Shown here: positions 27,244-35,582 of the stretch, piece by piece
Numbering within the stretch: the stretch's first letter is position 1
Layout: each line of letters begins with the position of its first letter
From: Halobiforma lacisalsi AJ5
Lineage (GTDB): Archaea > Halobacteriota > Halobacteria > Halobacteriales > Natrialbaceae
Direction: 5' to 3'
DNA: 64,000 nt
Assembly (NCBI RefSeq): GCF_000226975.2
Contig: NZ_CP019285.1
Span: 3,472,001-3,536,000 of the forward strand
The notes under the pieces: generated by a model
Databases searched by the model: none
What the model was told of the DNA's origin: nothing
Seen by the model: the letters and a program-made list of their open reading frames with translations, nothing else
Made by a program: the position numbers and the translations under genes

Positions 27244-28674
27244 ATGAGTTCCGAACAAGACCACCTCAAAGAAACCGACACCGAAGCGCGGTTCGAGTTC
27301 AAGAAAGACCAGAACGCCGCGGTGAAATCCGAGAAGGGGCTGACCGAGGAGATCATCCGCATGATCTCCGAGGACAAGGACGAGCCCGACTGGATGCTCG
27401 AGCGTCGTCTCCGCGCGCTCAAGCAGTACCAGAACATGCCGATGCCGACGGACTGGCCCGGCCAGCCGGACCTCTCCGGCCTCGACATCGAGGAGATCGT
27501 CCCCTACATCCGCCCGGACGTCGACAAGCGCGAAGGCGTCGACGACTGGGACGAACTGCCGGACGAGATCCAGGACACCTTCGACAAGCTGGGCATCCCG
27601 GAAGCCGAGAAGAAGGCGCTCTCGGGCGTCGGCGCGCAGTACGAGTCCGAGGTCGTCTACCAGAACATGCAGGAGCAGTGGGAGGAGAAAGGCGTCGTCT
27701 TCATGAACATGGACGAGGCCGTCCAGGAGCACCCCGACCTCGTCAAGGAGCACTTCATGACGACCTGCGTGCCGCCGAGCGACAACAAGTTCGCCGCGCT
27801 GCACGGGGCCGTCTGGTCCGGCGGCTCGTTCGTCTACGTCCCCGAGGACGTCACCGTCGAGATGCCCGTCCAGGCCTACTTCCGGATGAACTCGGAGGGG
27901 ATGGGCCAGTTCGAGCACACGCTCATCATCGCCGAGCCCGGTAGCGAGGTCCACTACATCGAGGGCTGTTCCGCACCCAAGTACGGGACCCACAACCTCC
28001 ACTCCGGCGGCGTCGAAGTGTTCGTCAAGGAGGACGCTCACGTCCAGTACTCGACGGTGCAGAACTGGTCGAAGAACACCTACAACCTCAACACCAAGCG
28101 CGCCATCGTCGAGGAGAACGGAACGATGGAGTGGGTCTCGGGCTCCATGGGCTCGAAGGCCACCATGCTCTACCCGAGCTCGATCCTCAAAGGTCGCGGC
28201 GCGACTGACACCCACATCACCATCGCCTTCGCGGGCGAGGGCCAGGACATCGACACCGGCGCGAAGGTCTACCACAACGCGCCCGACACGAGTTCGACCA
28301 TCGAGTCCAAGTCGATCTCCAAGGACGGCGGCCGCACCAACTACCGCGGCCTCGTCCACATCGCCGACGGCGCCGAGAACTCCTCCACTGCGGTGGAGTG
28401 CGACGCGCTGATGTTCGACAACGAGTCCACCTCGGACACCATGCCGTACATGGAGATCGAGGAGTCGAAGGTCGACGTCGCCCACGAGGCGACCGTCGGC
28501 AAGATCGGCGACGAGGACATCTTCTATCTACAGTCTCGCGGACTGGACGACGACGACGCCAAGAAGATGATCGTCGCCGGCTTCATCGAGCCGATCACGG
28601 AGGAACTGCCCATCGAGTACGCGGTCGAACTCAACCGCCTCATCGAGCTCGAGATGGAGGGAAGCCTCGGATAA
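27244..28674 (+). CDS. sufB: Fe-S assembly scaffold protein SufB
   Basis: The 476-aa protein is SufB: PDWMLERRLRALKQYQNMPMP near residue 40, VPEDVTVEMPVQAYFRMN, YIEGCSAPKYG with a conserved Cys (about 242), a right-handed beta-helix core, and the C-terminal VGKIGDEDIFYLQSRGLDDDDAKKMIVAGF. SufB with SufC and SufD receives sulfur and iron and builds clusters in the cytosol. The gene starts 61 bp after sufC; TAATAACCC in that gap may be an extra promoter. Only one base separates it from sufD. Confidence 0.97.
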   Translation: MSSEQDHLKETDTEARFEFKKDQNAAVKSEKGLTEEIIRMISEDKDEPDWMLERRLRALKQYQNMPMPTDWPGQPDLSGLDIEEIVPYIRPDVDKREGVDDWDELPDEIQDTFDKLGIPEAEKKALSGVGAQYESEVVYQNMQEQWEEKGVVFMNMDEAVQEHPDLVKEHFMTTCVPPSDNKFAALHGAVWSGGSFVYVPEDVTVEMPVQAYFRMNSEGMGQFEHTLIIAEPGSEVHYIEGCSAPKYGTHNLHSGGVEVFVKEDAHVQYSTVQNWSKNTYNLNTKRAIVEENGTMEWVSGSMGSKATMLYPSSILKGRGATDTHITIAFAGEGQDIDTGAKVYHNAPDTSSTIESKSISKDGGRTNYRGLVHIADGAENSSTAVECDALMFDNESTSDTMPYMEIEESKVDVAHEATVGKIGDEDIFYLQSRGLDDDDAKKMIVAGFIEPITEELPIEYAVELNRLIELEMEGSLG

Positions 28675-28675
28675 T

Positions 28676-29893
28676 ATGAGCACGACGCAGGTACACGCCA
28701 ATCTGACGGAGGAACAGGTACGCGAAATCAGCGAGGAACTCGACGAGCCCGAGTGGCTCCTCGAGCGACGCCTCGAGGCCCTCGAGGCCCTCGAGGAACT
28801 GGACATGCCCGACGTCATCCGGACGCCGGGCCGAGACTGGACGAACCTCCACGAACTGGACTTCGAGTCGCTCGTGGATCCGCTGAACGCGGCCGAGGAC
28901 AAGGACCAGGTCGGTCCCGACGAGGCCGAGGTCCTGCCATGGTCCGAGGCAGTCGCCGAGCACGAGGACCTCATCCGGGAACAGTTCGGCTCCATCGTCG
29001 ATCCCCAGGAGAACTATCTGACGGCGCTGTCGACGGCGCTTTTCAGCACCGGGACCGTCGTCTACGTCCCCGAGGGCGTCGACGCCGAGGACGTCACGAT
29101 CCGCACCGAGCAGAACTCCCGCTCGCTGTTCAACTACACGCTCGTCGTCACCGAGGAGTCGTCCTCGGTCACGATCCTCGAGCGGCAGTCGACCGGCGAG
29201 AAGCAGGACGAGCAGTACTACAGCGGGATCGTCGAGGTCGTCGCCGGCGAGAACAGCCGCGTCCAGTACGGCAGCCTCCAGAACCTCTCGGAAGACGCCT
29301 ACAACTTCACCGTCAAGCGCGGTGACGCCGACACCTACGCGACGATCGACTGGATCGAGGCCAACCTCGGCACGCAGCTCACGAAGACCGAGGTCTCGAC
29401 GGAGCTCAGCGGCGACTCCTCCGAGACCCAGATCGTCGGGGCCTTCTACGGCCACAACGACCAGCACTTCGACCTCGACACGAAGGTCTGGCACCGCGCC
29501 GAGCACACGACGGCCGACCTCGTCACCCGCGGGGTCACCGACGACGTCGCCCGCTCGGTCTACGAGGGCGTCCAGGACGTCGGCAGCGAGGCCTGGGACA
29601 CCAGCTCCTACCAGCGCGAGAACACGCTGATGCTGAGCGACGAGAGCGAGGCCGACGCCTCGCCGAAGCTGATCATCAACAACCACGACACCGAAGCGTC
29701 CCACAGCGCGACGGTCGGCCAGATCGACCAGGAGGACATGCTGTACATGACCTCCCGTGGCCTCGATCCGCGCTCCGCGCGCAACATGCTCGTCGAGGGC
29801 TTCTTCGTGCCCGTCCTCGAGGAGATCGACGTCGACGAGCTTCGTGACGACCTCGAGGAACTGGTCGCGGCTCGTCTCCGCCAGCGGGACTGA
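28676..29893 (+). CDS. sufD: Fe-S assembly protein SufD
   Basis: The 405-aa protein is a SufB paralogue with the same beta-helix core: TGTVVYVPEGVDAEDVTIR, YYSGIVEVVAGENSRVQYG, HDTEASHSATVGQIDQEDM with the conserved His, and YMTSRGLDPRSARNMLVEGFF. The N-terminus LDEPEWLLERRLEALEALEEL mirrors SufB. It forms the SufBC2D complex and is needed for iron entry. ATG at 28676, one base after the sufB stop, so translation is coupled. Confidence 0.96.
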   Translation: MSTTQVHANLTEEQVREISEELDEPEWLLERRLEALEALEELDMPDVIRTPGRDWTNLHELDFESLVDPLNAAEDKDQVGPDEAEVLPWSEAVAEHEDLIREQFGSIVDPQENYLTALSTALFSTGTVVYVPEGVDAEDVTIRTEQNSRSLFNYTLVVTEESSSVTILERQSTGEKQDEQYYSGIVEVVAGENSRVQYGSLQNLSEDAYNFTVKRGDADTYATIDWIEANLGTQLTKTEVSTELSGDSSETQIVGAFYGHNDQHFDLDTKVWHRAEHTTADLVTRGVTDDVARSVYEGVQDVGSEAWDTSSYQRENTLMLSDESEADASPKLIINNHDTEASHSATVGQIDQEDMLYMTSRGLDPRSARNMLVEGFFVPVLEEIDVDELRDDLEELVAARLRQRD

Positions 29894-29977
29894 CGGAACG
29901 ACTCGACTCCCGTCTCCGTTCTCGTCTCTCCTCTCAACTCTCGGTTCCGTTTCCCTCGTTTCGCTTCTCTCCCCGAA

Positions 29978-30040
29978 TCCCAGACCCCAGACCCAGACCC
30001 AGACCCAGACCCCAGACCCCAGACCCCAGACCCCAGACCC
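29978..30040. repeat. CCCAGA / CCCCAGA short tandem repeat
   Basis: About nine units of ACCCAG or ACCCCAG run in the sufD to ferritin-like gap. One strand is pure C/A and the other G/T, a composition that can adopt G-rich structures. Mixed 6- and 7-bp units show slippage. It lies in non-coding sequence. Confidence 0.85.
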
Positions 30041-30142
30041 GGAGAACCGTCTCCGGCGTTCGTCTCTCCATTGTCGAGTATCTCTCGATCCCCGAAACCA
30101 CGGTCCGGGACGACTAAGTGCCACCGGCTCTCTTGTGGGGAT

Positions 30143-30637
30143 ATGAGTCTGGGACAGCGCGTCTCGAGCGACCACCAGCTCGCCCGGTTGCTCCAGATCG
30201 GGGTCGTGCTGGAGGAGGTCGTCGAGTCACGCGCCGCCCACCACCTCGATTCGCTCTCGCCGGAAGAGCGTGCGGACGTCCACGAGGAGGTGCGGGAGTT
30301 GCTCGTCGAGGCCAGCGAGGAGTCGGCCGAACACCGCGAGCGACTCGAGGCGCTGATCGACGATCTCGACGCCGAGACGGTCGCCTACGAGGAAATAAAC
30401 GCCCTGGTCGATGCCCAGTACGGGCCGCCCGAGGACACGGACGGCGTCCTCTACGACCAGTTGGCCAACGAAGAGACTGCCTACAAGTTCTACGACGACC
30501 TCATCGACGCGATCGAGGCCTCCGACGCCGACTACGGCCTGGACGAGGACAGGCTTCTCGATACGTTGTACGGCATTCGGGAGGAGGAGAAAGAGGGCGT
30601 CGAAGAGGTCACCGAGATCATGGAGCACAGAGCATGA
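30143..30637 (+). CDS. Ferritin-like four-helix protein
   Basis: This 164-aa protein begins MSLGQRVSSDHQLARLLQIG (ATG 30143) and is all-helical. Glu/His pairs spaced as in ferritin-like bundles are seen: VVLEEVVESRAAHHLDSL, LLVEASEESAEHRERLEALI, YDQLANEETAYKFYDDLIDAIE and VTEIMEHRA. It probably binds a di-metal centre for iron storage or redox defence, though I cannot confirm all ligands. It sits between sufCBD and the DtxR-type regulator, an iron-homeostasis context. Its stop overlaps a mini-ORF start by ATGA. It has a 249-bp upstream gap, so its own promoter is likely. Confidence 0.7.
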   Translation: MSLGQRVSSDHQLARLLQIGVVLEEVVESRAAHHLDSLSPEERADVHEEVRELLVEASEESAEHRERLEALIDDLDAETVAYEEINALVDAQYGPPEDTDGVLYDQLANEETAYKFYDDLIDAIEASDADYGLDEDRLLDTLYGIREEEKEGVEEVTEIMEHRA

Positions 30638-30738
30638 TCGGGGCGACCGCGACGACGGGAACGAGTCCGGGATCGACCGCCCGCGAGAGACAGCACGCGA
30701 ACGCGCACGCGCACGTCACCGACGGAGGGATGCGATGA
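30634..30738 (+). CDS. 34-codon mini-ORF linking ferritin-like gene and sirR
   Basis: An ATG at 30634 overlaps the ferritin-like stop (ATGA), and the mini-ORF's TGA (30736-30738) overlaps the regulator's ATG at 30735 (ATGA). The 34-aa product is Thr/Gly-rich then His-rich (RERQHANAHAHV). The double overlap would let ribosomes pass straight from the ferritin-like gene to the regulator. It may be only a coupling device, a small metal-binding peptide, or chance. No homologue is known to me. Confidence 0.35.
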   Translation: MIGATATTGTSPGSTARERQHANAHAHVTDGGMR

Positions 30739-31169
30739 ACACCGCAGACCAGTACCTCAAGGCCATCTACCTCGCCCAGCGAATCGAAGACGGCCCCGCG
30801 TCGACCGGCACGCTCGCCGACCTGCTCGAGGTGAGTCCGGCAAGCGTCAACGAAATGATCGGGAAACTCGAGGACCGCGACCTCGTCGACCACGAGAAGT
30901 ACAAGGGCGCCAGCCTGACCGACGAGGGACTCGAGCGCGCTCACGACGCCCTCCAGACGTACTGTATCATCGAGCGGTTCCTCGCGAACGTCCTCGAGGT
31001 CGAGGAGTTTCGGGAGGAGGCCCGCGCGCTGGAGAGCGTCATCGACGATACGGTCGCGGAGCGGCTTGATACGATCATCGACCGCCCGGAGGAGTGTCCC
31101 GACTGTTTCGACCCCGAGAAGGACTGCTGTGAGCGACTCGAGGCCGAGTTGAGCGGTTGCGCTGACTGA
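30735..31169 (+). CDS. DtxR/SirR-type metal-dependent regulator
   Basis: The 144-aa protein begins MNTADQYLKAIYLAQRIEDG and has the DtxR winged helix (STGTLADLLEVSPASVNEMIGKLEDRDLV) followed by the dimer/metal domain (YCIIERFLANVLEVEEFREEARALESVIDD). The family represses iron or manganese uptake genes when metal is bound. The usual His of the EH metal pair is absent (ALES), while the C-terminus is Cys-rich: CPDCFDPEKDCC. This suggests a different metal site in this branch. It lies in a likely unit with the ferritin-like gene. There is no SH3-like third domain. Confidence 0.88.
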   Translation: MNTADQYLKAIYLAQRIEDGPASTGTLADLLEVSPASVNEMIGKLEDRDLVDHEKYKGASLTDEGLERAHDALQTYCIIERFLANVLEVEEFREEARALESVIDDTVAERLDTIIDRPEECPDCFDPEKDCCERLEAELSGCAD

Positions 31170-31197
31170 TTCGTTCGTCTCCTTCCGTTTGGTTTGT

Positions 31198-31956
31198 CTA
31201 TTGGCCGGTTCGTCCCGGCGGCCCTCCGTCGTTTGACGGTCCGGCGTCATCGGGTGGTCCGGCGCTATCAGGGGGGCCAGCGTTATCGGGTGGTCCGGCG
31301 TCATCCGCCGGTCCACCATCCTCCGGCGGTCCGGCGTCAATCGGTGGGCCAGGATCGTCCGCCGGCCCCGAATTCCTCCGTTGATCATCGTCAGTAGAGG
31401 GACCATCGTTGTCTGACTCCCCCGAATCGCTCGGCTGTCCCGCACCATCGGCGGACCCGTCGTCGACCGGCGGTTCGTCGTCGAGCGGCCCGGGCTCGTT
31501 CGGCGGGACGGATACCTCGCCCTCCGATCCGACGGCCGCCTGTGCATCCGACCCTCGCTCGTCGGGTGCCGACTCCAGTCCTCCGCCCGGCGGGGCGTCG
31601 GATCGATCGGCCGGGTTTGCGTCGCCATCGTCCTCGTCGCTGGAATCCGTCTCCGACGCGCTATTCGCGGCCAAATTCGTCGTTTCGGTCTCCGTCCCGT
31701 CGTCCTCGTCGACCTGGCCTGCTGTGCTCCCGGAACCGTAACCGTCCCCGCTCGAGGGTTCGGTCGGTAGGTCGTTCGTCTCCTCGAACTCGGGCGGCTC
31801 CGTCACCTCCGCTTCGGGGCCCTCGTCGACGGTCAGTTCGGGGACCAGTAGCCACGTCACGGCGGCCATCGATGCCCCGACGAGACAGACGACTGCGATC
31901 AGGTACGCGCTCGAGGTCGGCGAGTCGGCGTCGGTACCGGGTCCGGTGCCGGACAT
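31198..31956 (-). CDS. Membrane-anchored protein with Gly-Pro-Pro repeats
   Basis: The 252-aa protein has one N-terminal membrane helix (YLIAVVCLVGASMAAVTWLLV, about 18-38) followed by an acidic disordered region. It ends in repeats of the type DAGPPDNAGPPDSAGPPDDA encoded by 18-bp DNA repeats. No folded domain is recognised. The extracellular part would be a flexible, highly charged stalk or a surface-attached polymer-like tail. It is a single gene convergent with the regulator. Function unknown. Confidence 0.6.
   Translation of the reverse strand: MSGTGPGTDADSPTSSAYLIAVVCLVGASMAAVTWLLVPELTVDEGPEAEVTEPPEFEETNDLPTEPSSGDGYGSGSTAGQVDEDDGTETETTNLAANSASETDSSDEDDGDANPADRSDAPPGGGLESAPDERGSDAQAAVGSEGEVSVPPNEPGPLDDEPPVDDGSADGAGQPSDSGESDNDGPSTDDDQRRNSGPADDPGPPIDAGPPEDGGPADDAGPPDNAGPPDSAGPPDDAGPSNDGGPPGRTGQ
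31238..31345 (-). repeat. Six 18-bp tandem repeats (GGTCCGGCGTCATCGGGT)
   Basis: Imperfect 18-bp units run at 31238, 31256, 31274, 31292, 31310 and 31328. They encode six-residue Gly-Pro-Pro-Asp repeats at the C-terminus of the anchored protein. The unit length keeps frame, so repeat number can change without breaking the gene. Confidence 0.85.
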
Positions 31957-32133
31957 GGAGACGGGTCGACCGATGCCGCGGTCCGGCTTTAGTAGTCAGC
32001 GGGTACACGTCGCGTTCGGCGACGGAATCGAGCCCCGGGGACACGGGGACGTCCTCGCCTCGTTCCCGACAGGACGCTCCTCGTCGTGTCGGATATCGTT
32101 GGGATCGACGAACCGGGAAGCGCACCGACCAAC

Positions 32134-33915
32134 TCACGCACCGGGCGGTTGCTCGTCCCCAAACCGCAGGTACCGGCGGCCGACGAGTGCTGCGGCGACG
32201 AGGACGAGAACGGCAGTCGCGCCGAACTCGAGCGGAAGTGTCCACCCGCCGTCGCCGCTCCAGTCGTCCTCGAAGACCGCGGCGTAGAACTCGGCGACCT
32301 CGGTCCCGTGGGCGGCGACGAGCACCTCGCGGTTGTTCCGGAAGGCGTTGTCGTTCCAGTTGGCGCTGCCGACGACCGCGACCTCGCGGTCGATCACCAC
32401 TCCCTTGGCGTGGATCTTTTCGAACCGATCGGTGTCCTCGACGAGTCGTACCTCGAGCGGTAGCGCTTCGTTTCCGGCGATCCGCTCCAGTTCCGTCGCG
32501 AGCGCGGCGTTTTCGTCCTCCCGGTACCACGTCGAGTCGAGCAGGATCCGGACGTCGACGCCGCGACGGGCCGCGTCGACGGCCGCCTCGAGTACCCGCG
32601 CGTCGGGGTCGATGCTGCCCTGGACGACGAGGAGTTCGTCGTCGGCCCCGTCGATGAGTTCGACCAGCCGTCGCTCGACGTTGTCGGGCGCGATCAGCAG
32701 TTCGGCCGACTCGAGTTCGACCGCTGTCGGATCGTGGACTGCGGGGAACTCCCGTGGCGGCGGCCCGTCGTCGGCGACGAACGACGTCTCGCGGCGGAAC
32801 TCGGCTCCACTCCGGGTGTCCCGTCCCTCGAAGTCGGTTTCGAACACCGTCGCGAGCTCCGCGGCGAGGGTTTCGTCTTCGAGGACGATCCCCCAGCCGC
32901 GGTTCGACTCGCCGCCGACCCCGGACTGTTTCCAGTTCTCGGTGGTGACGAGGAGTCGGTCGTCCGCGACCGCGTACTTCGGGTGGTGGTACCGGTATCG
33001 CGCGCCCTCGCCGCCGATTGCCCGCACGTCGACGCCGGCGTTCTCGAGGCGCTCGAGGACCGGTGCGGTGTCTTTCGGTGTGCCGCCGACCGGACCGGAC
33101 TCGAGGAGCACGGCGACGTCGACGCCCCGCTCGGCGGCCGCGATCAGTTCGTCCGCGACCGCCTCGGAGGTGACAGTGTAGCCGGCCAGCAGGAGGCGTT
33201 CGTCGGCGCTCCGGATCGTCTCGAGCGGAATTCCGGGTGAGTCGGGGAGGACGAACGCGGTAGCTTCGTCCGCGTCGCCGGTCACGACGGGGCGACACGT
33301 CGCGTCACGGGGCCACCAGTAGCCGCTGGCGGGAGTGGCGGCGTCCGCAGTGGCTTCGGTGTCCGCCCGGTACCACCGGTCCCCCGTCGGTGCCCGGTCG
33401 TAGCTCACCGCGTCGAGGCGTTCGGTTCCCCCGTCGGCCTCGGTCCGGAGTTCGAGGTCGTCGCCGTCGACGGCGAGTCTGACCGCACCCTCGAGTTCGA
33501 CGATCGGGACGTCGGTCAGCGGTTCCGTGGCGTCGGGATCGACGCTGGCCGCAACCCTGCCCGAAACGGTTTCGTTCGGGAACGACGCGGTCCGGTAGCC
33601 GTCCGTGAGCGTCCAGTTCCCGACGGGCGTGTCGGGGGGCGTCTCGAGGAGCACGTATTCGCCGACGTTTCCGTGGGTCGTCGGGTTGGGGTAGAGTTCG
33701 ATAATCTGTGGCTCCGAGACGGGTTCGGGTTTGGGTTCGGGTTCGGGCTCGGTTCCGCCCGGCTCGAGAACGGTTTCTTCGTGGGGGCAGCCGACGACCC
33801 CGTCGGTCGCGGGAGCGGACGCCGCGACGGAGATCCCGCCTCCGAGAGCGACGATACACGTGATTGCGACCGCGAGGACGATCGTGGGGACAGCTGGGGT
33901 CGGGTCCCGAACCAT
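32134..33915 (-). CDS. Secreted PLD-family protein with two HKD motifs
   Basis: From the ATG at 33915 the protein is 593 aa. It has a signal/anchor helix, a Pro/Glu linker (EPEPEPKPEPVSEP), a lamin-tail-like beta domain (IIELYPNPTTHGNVGEYVLLE, about 75-180) and two phospholipase-D domains. HKD motif 1 is HPKYAVADD with TTENW, and motif 2 is HAKGVVIDREVAVVGSANWN. A C-terminal helix (about 560-580) anchors it. It would cut phosphodiesters in lipids or DNA outside the cell. TATA-like TTTAAATA about 27 bp upstream supports a leaderless start at 33915, rather than 34008. Confidence 0.9.
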   Translation of the reverse strand: MVRDPTPAVPTIVLAVAITCIVALGGGISVAASAPATDGVVGCPHEETVLEPGGTEPEPEPKPEPVSEPQIIELYPNPTTHGNVGEYVLLETPPDTPVGNWTLTDGYRTASFPNETVSGRVAASVDPDATEPLTDVPIVELEGAVRLAVDGDDLELRTEADGGTERLDAVSYDRAPTGDRWYRADTEATADAATPASGYWWPRDATCRPVVTGDADEATAFVLPDSPGIPLETIRSADERLLLAGYTVTSEAVADELIAAAERGVDVAVLLESGPVGGTPKDTAPVLERLENAGVDVRAIGGEGARYRYHHPKYAVADDRLLVTTENWKQSGVGGESNRGWGIVLEDETLAAELATVFETDFEGRDTRSGAEFRRETSFVADDGPPPREFPAVHDPTAVELESAELLIAPDNVERRLVELIDGADDELLVVQGSIDPDARVLEAAVDAARRGVDVRILLDSTWYREDENAALATELERIAGNEALPLEVRLVEDTDRFEKIHAKGVVIDREVAVVGSANWNDNAFRNNREVLVAAHGTEVAEFYAAVFEDDWSGDGGWTLPLEFGATAVLVLVAAALVGRRYLRFGDEQPPGA

Positions 33916-33961
33916 CACCGACGGTGGCCCCGCGATCGTATTTAAACGTGTGTGCGACGCG

Positions 33962-35398
33962 TCAGACGTCGCCCTCGAAAGACCCGTCCGCGACGGCGGT
34001 CCTGACACCGGTAAAGACGAACCGTGCGCCGCCGTCGCGGCCGTCTTCGATCTCGACCGTCCAGTCGTGGGCGCGAGCGACCTCGGAGACGATATTCAGG
34101 CCGAGTCCCGTGCCGTCGGCGGCGGTCGTCCAGCCCGGTTCGAACACGTCGTCGCGGTCCGCCGGCGGGATACCCGGACCGTTGTCCTCCACGTAGAAGC
34201 CGTCGCCGTCCTCGAGCAGGCCGATTCTGACGGTCGCATCCGTTCCGGCGTGCTCGGCAGCGTTGCGAAAGAGGTTCTCGAAGAGGTTCCTGACCCGGTC
34301 CGGGTCGGCGTAGACGAGCCCCTCGGACTCGATCTCGAGGTCGACGTCGGCTCCTGCTCGGTTCCAACACTCCGTGACGACCGACTCGACGTCGAGGGGA
34401 TCGACGGACTCGACCTCGTAGCCGTGCCGGACCATCGTCAGCACGTCGTCGACGATGTCCTCGATGCGCTCGTGTTCGGCTTCGACTCGATCGAGGTAGT
34501 CGGGATCGCCGGTCTCGCGGGCCTGCTCGAGGTAGCCGCTGGCGACCGACAGGGGGTTCCGGAGGTCGTGGGAAAGGAGGTGTGCGAACCGTTCCAGTCG
34601 ATCGATCTGATGGTGGAGCTTTTGCTCGTACTCTTTCTGGGGCGCGATGTTCCGGAAGGCGCCGATGACGATCGACCCCTCACTTTCGACCCGGGACTCG
34701 AGCACCCGGGCGCTGATTTCGACGGGGATGCGCTCGTCGTCGTCGGTGACGATGTGGAGTTCGTCGTCTTCCTCACACGAGCGCAACTGGACCGGTTCGT
34801 CCGACTCCGTGGCAGTCTCGAACAGTTCCCGGTATCGGTCGCGCTCGTCCGGCGGGTGCAACTCCGTCTGGTGTCGCCCCACGAGATCGTCTTTGGGAGC
34901 GCCGATCAGATCGGCCGCGCGCCGGTTGACCTCGAGCAGTTCGCCGGTTTCGGCGTCGGCGATGAACATGGCGTCCGGGGCGACCTCGAAGACCGCCCGG
35001 TACTTTCGCTCGAGGGTTTCGCGCCGGCTGATGTCGCGGATCGACGCCATGACCAGGCGATCCGAGCCTGCTTCGGTTTCGATCGAACTCAGACTGATGT
35101 CGACCGGGACGGTCGACCCGTCCGTTCGCCTCCCGCGCAGATCGAGGCCGGCCCCCATCGAGCGCGTTTCCGGGTCCGACATGTAAGCCTCGCGCAAGGG
35201 AGGGTGATCCTCGCGGTCCTCCTCGGGGATGAGTCGCTCGACAGGTTCGCCCACCAGTTCCTCGGGAGCGTACCCGAAGAGGTCTTCGACGCGATCGTTC
35301 GCGTGGCTGATCTCGCCGTTCTCCCGGACGATGACGATCGCGTCGGGTGAGCGGTTGAAGAACGCTTCGAGGTGAGCTCTGTCGAGATCCGGTGCCAT
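33962..35398 (-). CDS. Cytoplasmic PAS-PAS histidine kinase
   Basis: From the ATG at 35398 the protein is 478 aa with no membrane helix. PAS 1 (AFFNRSPDAIVIVRENGEIS, about 10-120) and PAS 2 (VAPDAMFIADAETGELLEVN, about 130-250) are followed by HisKA with HLLSHDLRNPLSVASGYLE and an ATPase domain with NLFRNAAEH, YVEDNGPGIP and DGTGLGLNIV. It autophosphorylates on the H-box His in response to a cytoplasmic cue, perhaps redox or a ligand. No partner response regulator is adjacent. It is 46 bp from the PLD gene on the same strand. Confidence 0.92.
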   Translation of the reverse strand: MAPDLDRAHLEAFFNRSPDAIVIVRENGEISHANDRVEDLFGYAPEELVGEPVERLIPEEDREDHPPLREAYMSDPETRSMGAGLDLRGRRTDGSTVPVDISLSSIETEAGSDRLVMASIRDISRRETLERKYRAVFEVAPDAMFIADAETGELLEVNRRAADLIGAPKDDLVGRHQTELHPPDERDRYRELFETATESDEPVQLRSCEEDDELHIVTDDDERIPVEISARVLESRVESEGSIVIGAFRNIAPQKEYEQKLHHQIDRLERFAHLLSHDLRNPLSVASGYLEQARETGDPDYLDRVEAEHERIEDIVDDVLTMVRHGYEVESVDPLDVESVVTECWNRAGADVDLEIESEGLVYADPDRVRNLFENLFRNAAEHAGTDATVRIGLLEDGDGFYVEDNGPGIPPADRDDVFEPGWTTAADGTGLGLNIVSEVARAHDWTVEIEDGRDGGARFVFTGVRTAVADGSFEGDV

Positions 35399-35582
35399 TC
35401 TCCGTTCTGCAGACGAACAGGGCCGCGAAATATAACAAGCCACCGGTCTCCCCGACGGACGGGAACGGGCGCGAATCGATCGATTACGGTCCGTTGGCCC
35501 GGTCCAACTCAGCTGTCCGTCAGTTCCGCCGCAACCCCTCCAGGTAACGATTGCGCCGGGAAAATCGGCACAGAGATCCGTA

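Noticed and set aside
29978-30040. CRISPR array
   Set aside because: Units are 6-7 bp with no spacers; no cas genes in the window.
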